NCBI GenBank assembly: GCA_027600665.1
Contig: JADGJL010000119.1
Location: forward strand, 1 to 40,067
Source of the DNA: Irineochytrium annulatum
Lineage: Eukaryota; Chytridiomycota; Chytridiomycetes; Chytridiales; Chytridiaceae
DNA: 40,067 nt
Direction of reading: 5' to 3'
The translations under genes were made by a program, and so were the position numbers. Numbering within the stretch: position 1 is the stretch's first letter; every line of letters begins with the position of its first letter. Below the pieces are notes generated by a model that worked only from the letters and a program-made list of their open reading frames with translations, had not been told where the DNA came from and ran no database searches. Shown in pieces: positions 10,503 through 20,075 of the stretch.

Positions 10503-12706
10503 ATGGGGAACACACACTCTGGCGAGCCCCCGATGGCCGGCGCCGACGTCGAAAGGGAAGGCCATTCAAAACTAGTTCGCCGCAAGAGCCAGCTCCCGCC
10601 GCCTCGCGCTGCTGATCATCGCCTTGACGTCGAGCAAGCCGCCGGTGCCGAACCCGGAGACGTCGAAGAGGCTCAGTGCCTGGGGACCTACAGGGACTAC
10701 TTTGCACGGAAACCGAACGTGGACGAAGAGAAAGCGGCACCGTCGTCCCCGTGTACGAAGCTAACCCACTTCGACGCCCCGCACATTGATCACCCAACAA
10801 CCGTTGCAGCTATCACGCTGGAGAACCCGTGGCCGCAGTCTCTAAGCATACGGCAAGATTCGCAGGCGGGCGCTGCAAGCTCGACGGACAAGGTCGACTC
10901 CGCACCAATGGAGCTGGCATCGGCACTGCAGTATGATTACAAATACGAATCAACAGCCACTGCGTTCAGCAGCTCATCCTCGGCAAACCCCGACAGTGTA
11001 TGGCAACAGGCAATACAGTTCGGGCGGAATCGGGCTTCCTCTGCGTCCTCTGTACCATCGGCAAAGTCATATATCTACGCCTCGCACCCACTCCTTCACC
11101 ACGATTCCCTCACACCACGTGTAACTCAATCTGCCAATACACGAAGGACAGAAGACACGGTCAGCTATGACATACACGACCAAACCACACCCCGCGATAA
11201 CGGCGTCCTTCTACCCAGCCACACCTACTCCCACAGTCACGTCAGCGCAGGCCTAAGCGAAATAGAGGAGGAGCAGAGGGTTAGCGGAGTAACCGTTGAG
11301 TCCGGGATTGAGAGCAGGCCCATTTTGGCGTTCGAGGTCGCCAGCCGGTCTATGCACTCCATGCACTTTCGTCGTCCTACAAGCGCGTCAGCATCGCCGA
11401 GTCAGGGAGGCGGCGCTATCAGCAAAGCTTTTCTGACGTCCGAAGCTCCGAACATAAAGGACTCCATGGCGGCTTTGGCTGCGGCGGCGCGGTTAAAAAA
11501 AATGAAGGCAAAGGCTCTCCACGATGCAGCGGCGAATGCGGCCGCCAGAACCTCATCACTGGACGTACACAGACGGGGTGATCGCTTTGGGGGAAGTGTT
11601 GCTGTTGAAGTGCAAGCGCCGCCGTCTCGCCTGCCCAAGTTCAACTCGTGCTCAACGCTGTTTGTCGAGGCTACTTTGAGTCATGCGGACTTGACACAGA
11701 CTCTCAGATGGTTAGTCATTTTTACCGGCTATTTTATCACTTAACTTCGCCTTCAGCGTATCGATTGCGTTAGTAAACAGCATCAGAAGAAACATCGAAC
11801 GAGGACCTATCATATCCGATGATATTTTTTCGGAAAAGCTACATCCCTTATCGGTACGAAATGAGCAAATTCGACACGGTCTTACCATCTCGTAGAGACA
11901 CATACAATTTTACCACAGCACACCAACGGAGGACGACGTCTTTAAGTACTTCGAGTGCCTCTTCCAGGCCGCTGACCTGAACGTCGAGTGCGCTGTCATC
12001 ACTCTCATCTACATCGAGCGCATGCTGGTTAATACTGGGGTCACATTGCACACATCAAATTGGGCTCGGATCGTTTTGGGAGGACTTCTGCTTGCCGCTA
12101 AAGTGTGGGACGATCACGCCGTGTGGAACATCGACTTCTGTCAGATATTCCCCGATGTCGACGTTTCCGACGTGTAAGTAAAAACATAGCCTGATGCGTC
12201 GCAAGTCTAGCTCAACTAATCATAACTTCCCCTTAGCAATGAGCTGGAGAGATGGTATATGGCCGCTATACAATACAACGTTTCAATCAAGGCGTCTCTT
12301 TATGCGCGGTATTACTTCGAGCTGCGGGATCTCGCTGAAACGCAGATTCGTCCATGGACGCTGAAGCCATTGACCATTTCGGATGCTAACCGTCTTGAGG
12401 TAGCATTGCTCAACCCCACTATTGTACTTATGCGTTGTACAGGCGAAGACGGCAAGGTGCCAGGTAAAGGTCACACCAGAGACTCCGTTGAATCTATCCA
12501 AAGTCTCCATCGGCAACTCGGACGTGTCGGTAAAGGACGCACACGGCAGCGCCAGCGGAGGACCGGAGTCCAAGAAGCTCTGGTTAGATCCTCTAAGCGG
12601 ACGGTCGGAGAGCTTGGCAGGTGCCGTGGAGCGGGGAATGAGGAAGTCCCACAGCGACTACATTTTTGTTGCTTCTGCACCGTTCGCGAGCGTAGTTATG
12701 ATGTGA
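10503..12706 (+). CDS. CCNY: Cyclin Y-like protein, predicted N-myristoylated
   Basis: Five exons: 10503-11710, 11757-11853, 11896-12173, 12237-12399 and 12443-12706, giving 669 aa. Animal cyclin Y (about 340 aa) recruits CDK14/CDK16-type kinases to the plasma membrane. I chose the ATG at 10503 rather than one 14 codons upstream because it yields MGNTHSG, matching the MGNT start of animal cyclin Y and placing a myristoylatable Gly at position 2. The conserved core begins near residue 385 with SCSTLFVEATLS. It continues with KLHPLS, the cyclin box (VECAVITLIYIERML, NWARIVLGGLLLAAKVWDDHAVWN, NELERW, YARYYFELRDLAE) and ends with an RSES-containing tail that resembles the 14-3-3 region of CCNY. 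The roughly 380-residue Ser/Ala-rich stretch between the lipid anchor and the core is far longer than in animals and looks disordered. The stop lies 82 bp from the convergent AK9-like gene. Confidence 0.92.
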
Positions 12707-12788
12707 ATGATAGGACACTTTATATATTAATAGCCGTTGTTACAGTAATATATCGTAGTACTTTTAAGGGAAAGTAACTCTATTGTCT

Positions 12789-15700
12789 CTATTGCACGCT
12801 GGGCCGCAACTTTACGAAGGTACCCATGTTGACTTCCAACTCCAAATCTGCCCCGACCCCACCCGGTGAGCTTGTGGCCGCCCGAGTGATTTTCGTAATG
12901 AGGTCACACCGATCCTTGTACGTTTCTAACTTCGACGCAAACGATTTCTTAACCCATTCCTTGGAGCGGCGATTGTTCGCTGTTGACACTTCTAAATAGG
13001 GGCATGCGCAAACTTTCGTACCTTTCAGGTGGAGGGCTAGAAATTCACATGCGGACGATTCTAGGTCACGGAACGGATATTTCGGCCGGAACTTCCCGAC
13101 CGAGTTCAAGGACTCAGTAAGGGACTTCGCTACGGACTGCTCTAAGTATCCTATCAGCGGAAGTCCGCTGATAGGAATAGGCGCCAGCTTTGGCGGTAGC
13201 TTTCTCGGCAGTTCCAGGCTGACATACTTCCAAGGCGTTCTGGTGGCGGCATCGTTAGTCGTCTTCATGAATCTTAACAGCTTGCCTCATGAATTTCTCA
13301 AGCTTTTCCTCTGTGCTCATAGAGAATAACTTCTTCTCGTACTCGACAATGTAGTCTGTTGAACCCGAGGCGATGCTTCCAAATCTTTACAAGATGTTCA
13401 GAGATGGCAGGCCATGTAAGGGCAAACGCATACCCGGGCGGACCCTCTTCGTACGTCACAGGGCAATACCCTTGTAATTCCAGCTGTCTTGGAAATGTCA
13501 GAACCGTCGCAGGCCGGCGCTCTGGGAGGAACTCGGGAAGATCCGGCCCGTGCACGTAACGTTCTGGCGACATTAAGAACTTCTCCAACGCGTCGTGGGA
13601 CGCCATTCTATAGTACTTGTTCTATGCGATGCCTTAAGAGAAATTTTCCCATATCGAGACAAACCTTAAACTCGGCTGTAAATTTAGTGTCCACCGGTCC
13701 CTTAACTAGCTCCCCGCGGTCCAGAAAACTTACTGGGCAGTATTCCCCGAATTTGCCCATGAGCCGCGTCAAATTGTTCAGGCTTATCGCTATGTCCCCT
13801 ACAGGCGCCGCTCGACCTATCGATGCTTAATACTCCATTGGGTGCTGTATTTTACCTTTCGTCCTAAGATCGACGTAGTTTTGCCGTCTTGTGATGCCGC
13901 CCTCGAGGATCTGTTTTAGCTGGTTCTTCAGTGCCCACTTGGATCGTGAGGCATCTAATTCCATCCAGTTGGCATATCTTGTGCCGTACATTTCCCTTAA
14001 ATCCGCGATGTCCCGTTGATATATTTCATCTCGGTCTCGAATGATATCGGTGAAGTTCAATCTAAACGCTCCAAGCCTGACGGGTATGTTTTAAAGATTT
14101 GCCGGTTTTCACATGGAAAACACATACGCTGAATCATCCTTAAAGTCATGCATGGTCCTCTTTAACATATCAATGTCCATCAGGTCGAGCTGAACGATGA
14201 GGTGGGGGACTAAGCCGCGTCTTTCCAGATGCTCGGCTTGCATCTTAGTTTGGGGATAACCGTCCAGAACCCAACCCCTAGCTTGGCAGACGCCCCTAGA
14301 TGTTACGAGAAGTATAGCTTCATTGACAAGGTCGTCTGAAACTTCCTTCCCCTTTTTGAGCAGTTGGCAGATCTTCGCATTCGTTAATAGGCATCGAAAA
14401 AAGGGATGATAACCTTATCCGACAGGACCGTGTCTTCTTTGCCAATTATAATGCTATCGAGGATGACTGGGACAGTGAGATGAACGATTTCCAACTCGCT
14501 CGCAATCTTGGAAGCAAGGATCGACTTCCCCGACTTCGGCCGGCCGAGAATACACAGGCGAGGCCGTACTACGGGTTTAGGCGGCGGCTGGTGGATGTAT
14601 TCGAGTGTGTTTTCAATGAATTCCTAAATCCGTTTCAGTAAGGCCCATGATTTCGGATCAACCTTTCTGTTTTGATTGCCTTTCAGGAAATATATAAAGT
14701 CGCCATAGATGACAGGTCGGTTCCCGATTTGCCGCAAAAGAACGCTCTTGCTTTTCTTCAAAGAAACGGGGCAATAGATACCGAAAGGACTGTAGGACTT
14801 AATTCCATGGCGCAGGAGGTTTGCCGCTTCGGCTTTCTCTAGTGTGATCGCATTGGAGAACAAACTATCCCGCTGACATGGAATTTTAGCCGTTGCTACG
14901 AATAATTGGACGAACGAATTCAAAGATGGGTCGTAGTTTTTGATGCAAAGTCGATATGACGGGCCGGGTGCACCGGTTACTATCAACTTCAATGACGGGA
15001 ACGTTCCAGTATCCTTCTACAGAGCTCACAACCTCTTGGACACGCGTGCTTTCTTTGTCAACGCTTATAAAATTTTAGTGCTTTCTTATTCCTCTGACCC
15101 TACATGTTTATGATTTCATCCATAAGCTCGTCTTCGGGCCTATCCAGATTTCTTAGCACCTCCGAGCCGATCATATATGTGTCATCAGCGCTTGCTATCG
15201 GGTCAGCGGCATCCTCTTCCGTACTGTCCTTATTTTCTTCCACCGGTTTCGGTTTCACCTCCTCTTTGGATTCAGCTTTGCCTTTCTCTTTCAAAAACCG
15301 TTGCAGGTCAGCAAAAATCCTTTTGGCTGCGATGTCCGGCTCCACATTTAGGTTTACAAATCCGTCCACAAGGAGATTGTGTTTCATCAAGACTTCCAAG
15401 TCAACTTTTGTTCGAGGGAACCCCTCGAGCATGAAGCCTTTACTCGCGTATGGCTAGCGGATGTGATTATTAAAAGCGAGGTAGGGATCTAATGGAACGT
15501 ACCTCCCGCTTAAATAAGGAAGTTATCATATCCTGAATAATCACGGGGGAGAGCAACCCCGCATTTTCCCTCATCATATAATCGATCTCAGCTTTGATAT
15601 CCGCTTCACACAAGGTTGAGAACTCCTTGACGAGCTCGCTGAACGTCAGCTTCGGAATATCCCACTGCTTAAGTGCCTCTATGCACACGGTCTGCAGCCA

Positions 15701-18609
15701 TTACTTTCAAAACATTTAATAATAGCAAACCTTTCCAGAGCCGGAAGGCCCCACAAAGAACAAGCGGGGCGGCGGCGGTCGGAGAGGTTCCTTAAAGCTG
15801 ACAAAGTTGTGCGGCTCCAGTGTGAAGGCGATTCGAGCTTCGTCGCTTGAGAGATAATATACCTGCGACTGAAACCCCAATCTAATCAATGCCCGACTAC
15901 AACTATCCATCAACCCACCATGTAAGACACGGCATACTCCGGGTTTCCCTTTTGCAGTATTTTCGCCTGCCGAAGTGCAAACGGGCAGTAGTCCTTCGTC
16001 ATCCCGAACTCAAATTGTGTCGGTAATTCCGCCACCTGCTGCGGGCTGAGAGCCTTGGCGACAGGCAGGAAAGGATCGATCGCGAATTGCGTTATGGATA
16101 GAACGGTCGGAATCGCTTGCTCGGCGGCGACATTGACGACGACGGCGCCGTTGTCTTCCAAAATCTTAATGACGGCGGAGAACTCCTCTCTGAAGCCATT
16201 ATAGAGGTTATCGAAGAAGGGGAAGTTATAGACGGGGAGAGGCGGCATTGTATAGATGGACGGCGTGTACGGGGTCTCCTCCGGTGGCTCTACATGAGCG
16301 ACAGGTTTCCGACCCTTCGACGCAGTGGTAGAGTTGACCGCCTTTGTTACATGTCCCGCCAGAGGACCAGGAGTGGAAGGCATGAAGACCGCTCCACTGC
16401 TTGGCGGTCCAGGTGTCGTGGGCTGACTCAGCTGAGGAGGCTGGGCGGGCGGTTCAAAGGGCCGCTGCTCATCCCAGATTTGACCTGTCCTCGAGTTTGC
16501 TTGATGCAGTTTCAACCGACTTCTTACGCTTTCATCATTGATATCTATGTCATTGTGTCAGCAGAGCTACCAACGGTAGGAAATAATACCATTCGTTAAA
16601 ACGACCGTGTGCTTAGGAACGTATCCTGCTGCAATAAGTGCCGTCGCCTGATCGATTGTTCGCGGGAAACCATCCAAAATCCAACCACGATAATTCTGAG
16701 CCGTGTTAACTCGTGTTCAGTAGGGGTTCTGAATCAAACCTGCGAATCAGCCGCGGAGTCGGCCAATAGGTGGGTCACGACCTCAATCACAAGCTCAGGA
16801 GGCACCGATCGCCCGGCCTTACACCGCTTCACTATTTTCGCGTACGTCGGAGACTTCGTCAGCATATGTCGTTGATCCACCTCGGAGTCCCATTCGCGCA
16901 TCACCTCATCTACGCTCAATAGCCGCAGGTTATAGAGCCGAGCCAGCATCTTCGCCTGCGTCGTTTTACCAGTGAACGGGCCACCAAGTATGCATATTTG
17001 AAGGGAAGGCAGTATCGGTGGGGCGGAGAGATACTTATCCGGGTTAGAGACGAACTTCTTTAGCCTCTCCTCATCGCTGATGAAATACACGTGGCCCCTG
17101 TATGACACCGGCCAACTCAGTTTGGATTTGACAATGGCGTGCTCCTCAACGAAAGAGACGGGGCAAAAGCGACCCCATATGCTTTCTTCCCTCGGCGGCT
17201 CTCCGTCTTCCAGGTCATTGATACAAAGGTAGTTCACGATATCAACCTCTATAGACCCATGTATTAGCCGCGCAAGCTTCAATGCCTTACCTCTGAATCC
17301 GCCTCCCTCCGGGGGTGTCAGCCGTTTTACCCGAATCGGGACGTAGGTTGTCCATATCCCCATCGATTCCAGTCTCTCCATAACGTTGCGAAACATCAGG
17401 TCGGGATGTTGCGTCGCATCGACGTTAATCACGCTCAAGTTATCAAACAGCGCCGTGGTCATGTCGTAAATCTCCTGTTCCTTTGCATCATATGTGTAGA
17501 GCTCTTTGCTGATTCTTTCATGACTGTCCTCCGGTCGTTTGATCAGTCTAAGAAAGTTAAGGTCAGCTATCCGTGTTGAATGCTCGGTCGGACGCTGTAA
17601 ATGCGCTTCTCCTTACCGATCAAGGACTTCCTTTCCAATTATTGGCCAGACAATTTTGTTATCAAGTCGTATCTGCTTCAAATCGCCAGGCCTCCTTTTG
17701 CTCCGCGATTTCGACTTCCCACCACCTCCAGTTTCGCTCCCGTCCTCATCAGCGTCGTCTTCATCTCCATGGTCATCTTCATCGTCCTCCTCGTTATCCC
17801 CTTTGTCTGCCCCTGCCTGATCCTCGTCCATGTTGTAGTCAAACGTCCAGGTCTCCAGCTCTTCCTCCTCAACGATCTGCGCAAAAGTGTCAACGGCCCC
17901 ATTTTCCCACCCGTCCTCCCTCCGACGCCTCGAGTAAAGGACCTGCGGGCCAGGATACACCGTTCCCGTGAGAGGGTCAACTCTCTGCGATCGCTTCCGC
18001 CGCTCGACGTCGTCAGAGGAGATTATGAGGTTGAGCAGAACAATACGGAAGTTTTGAGGACGGCCGTCAACGAGCGATTTCAACACGTCGAGACCCTTCA
18101 CAATTTGTTCCTTGTCGCCGTCAATGTATGGGAGGCCGTCCAAGATGTATCCGGTGTACATGGACTCTTCCGAGCGCGCTGCTTCCTCCATGTACTTGAC
18201 GACGGTGGTCGACGTGATGTCTTTCCCAGAAGCCAACAATTCATCAATCTGATAATTGCATCCGTTTGCATGTTGGAAAGAAGAAGCGAAAGGAAATTGA
18301 AGAAGGAAAAAAGAATACCTCTTGTTGAATAGGCGTTCTTTCGACCTTCACGGCTTCTTCATCGTCCGGCTCAGCCTTCACAGGCGTCCCAACAACTTTG
18401 CGCAGCAAGGCCTCCGCATTGATGTGTTCAATTTGAAGAGTCGATGCAATCCGCGAGGCTAAGGAGGTCTTGCCGGCGCCTGGTTTCCCGATGACCACAT
18501 AGCAAGTTCGTTCGACAACAGGCGTAAGTTTTGGAGGAGGGATTGAGTCGAGGACGTTGTCGATGGAGGTCTTGTCGGAGGCGGCCGGCAGTTGCGGTGG
18601 TGTTAGCAT
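12789..18609 (-). CDS. AK9: AK9-like protein with four adenylate kinase modules
   Basis: Eighteen exons: 18319-18609, 17617-18248, 17291-17547, 16740-17248, 16590-16695, 15919-16544, 15731-15862, 15503-15691, 15104-15453, 14916-15063, 14663-14872, 14414-14623, 14128-14372, 13856-14076, 13665-13798, 13434-13621, 13286-13384 and 12789-13239. The sum is 4998 bp, or 1665 aa (animal AK9 about 1900). Four P-loops are visible: GKPGAGKT, GGPFTGKT, GPSGSGKT (split by an intron) and GRPKSGKS. Each is paired with an NMP-site motif: YILDGLP, WILDGFPRT, FMLEGFPRT, WVLDGYPQT. Between modules recur the family blocks FCPVSF, YCPFAL, YCPVSL, YCPVSF and YCPVTY followed by YYLSSDEA- or YFISDEE-like segments, as in AK9. 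A long Asp/Glu run lies in module 1. Such proteins interconvert nucleotides and are tied to cilia or flagella. Intron 17 is GC-AG. The start at 18609 is likely; an upstream in-frame ATG exists at 18684. Confidence 0.9.
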
Positions 18610-18844
18610 GGCTGGGCGATTACTCTGGTCAATCCCCAATGTCAAACTTGGGAAAAGACACGCCCTTGACCATTCCACTCGCACTCCACCAGAAGATCCT
18701 TATCCGGAGGAGCTTGAAGGATGCGTTCGGCAGCGGCGAATGCAAGCGGGGGGGGAGAAGAAGGTTTAGTGGGACAAACGCAGGACATGCCACAATTCAG
18801 TGCATCATCTATTACATATCCGTACAGCAGCACGCTCTATCACA

Positions 18845-19969
18845 TCAGTCTTCTCTTCTCGCTGCCTCCGAAGCGCTTTCTGACACCATGCGGGACCCGA
18901 TGAGGGCCACAGATATCGATATCCCGAACACCAAGGTGAAAAACAAGAGCTCCCCAAACGTGGCAATTTCCCGGAACAGGATAATATTCGACAGCACAAC
19001 GGCCGTGTTGAAGCCAGCAAACAACACTGGCTGAAATGTCGAGACCGCATATCGTGTCAGTGCCTCCTGCTTGAAAACTTCCTGTCCCACAATGGACCCG
19101 GCGACCATGACGACGAGAACTATCAGGGACGGAATGATGTCGGTCGCGGAGGCGGACTCCTTTTGCATGCTCTCGTACGAGTCCTGGACCACGCCTTTGT
19201 GAGGAGAGGAGTCTGGATGCGCCTTATGTTCCTCTATTGCGCTCAGCCGGATAATCACCGAAATGATTTTCCCAGAGATGACCGTGATGGCCCCGAAGAG
19301 TGAACAGCACGCAACCAGCAGCGGCAGCGTTTGATTTTGCCGCACAATCACTTGGTAGATGACGACGGTTAGCCCAATGAAGATGCCGGAGAATCCCGAC
19401 ACAAAAAGGTAGGATGTGCAGTTCTCCAGCACTTCAGCTGGAGTGTCCCCGATGCTATTACCTCCCTTTGGTGACACCGCGAGTATAGCGAAGACGGCGA
19501 GCAGAATGAGGAAGTAACCGTTCCGCTGCCTGGGTGTTATAATTTCGCCCAAAAACCTGCGTCATGGGTCAGGTCAGTCGGCCGAATTAATATTCCTACA
19601 CCGAGCTCAAAAAAGCCGCAGACAACACGCTGAAGATCCCCAGTGGAGTGACAACCGCGGCCGAAATATGGCTGAGGGCGAACCAATTGCCTGACTCGCC
19701 GATGTAGCTTAATGATATCCCGGCGACCCACAATGGATCATTTACGCGCGATTTAGGACCGGCCGCGGGGCGGTTCATTCCACTTCGGCCATCGGTCGGT
19801 GGGATTAAGACGACGGTGAGTCTATTGATGGCGTATTTTTGTATGGTTTGGCCAGTGCCGATCAACATCGACCCCGCTAACGAGAACACGACCCCTAAAG
19901 TGCGTTCAGGTTCCAATTCGCGATGAGGAATGAGATAACGTTAAGTTTACCTTTCACGAAATTCGACAT
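18845..19969 (-). CDS. NIPA-family (DUF803) membrane transporter, probable Mg2+ carrier
   Basis: Three exons: 19951-19969 (only 19 bp: Met-Ser-Asn-Phe-Val-Lys and one base), 19600-19894 and 18845-19556, giving 341 aa, normal for the family. NIPA proteins belong to the drug/metabolite transporter superfamily and are linked to magnesium uptake. About nine hydrophobic helices can be read. Family landmarks are the first helix with SLAGSMLIGTGQTIQKYA, WFALSHISAAVVTPLGIFSV followed by FLGE, NSIGDTPAE, and VGQEVFKQEALTRYAVSTFQPV late in the protein. A hydrophilic loop rich in Ser/Lys/Glu separates the last helices. The tiny first exon was chosen because the exon 2 frame has no ATG before the first helix, while ATG at 19969 plus a GTAAAC...TAG intron restores the frame. 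It is head to head with ABCF3; its stop is 235 bp upstream of the AK9-like start, same strand. Confidence 0.88.
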
Positions 19970-20075
19970 GTGCGTGAGGCAGGCTCGATTGAGCGTGTGG
20001 CGAAGGTGGTCGATCTCGGACGACGCGCGGCTTGTAAATCCGTCTTTTCCCACGTTCTCAGCAGGCCGGTGAAAG
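19970..20075. promoter_or_regulatory. Bidirectional promoter region, NIPA-like / ABCF3
   Basis: 106 bp between divergent start codons, the shortest head-to-head spacing in the window. Assigned from geometry; no motif is claimed. Confidence 0.45.

Noticed and set aside
12259..12777. 172-codon plus-strand frame at the end of cyclin Y
   Set aside because: It reads through the 43-bp intron 12400-12442 out of frame. The spliced frame gives the expected cyclin Y tail ending at 12706.
17601..18332. 243-codon plus-strand frame
   Set aside because: Antisense to AK9-like exon 2. Its hydrophobic look comes from the complement of the Asp/Glu-rich insert.
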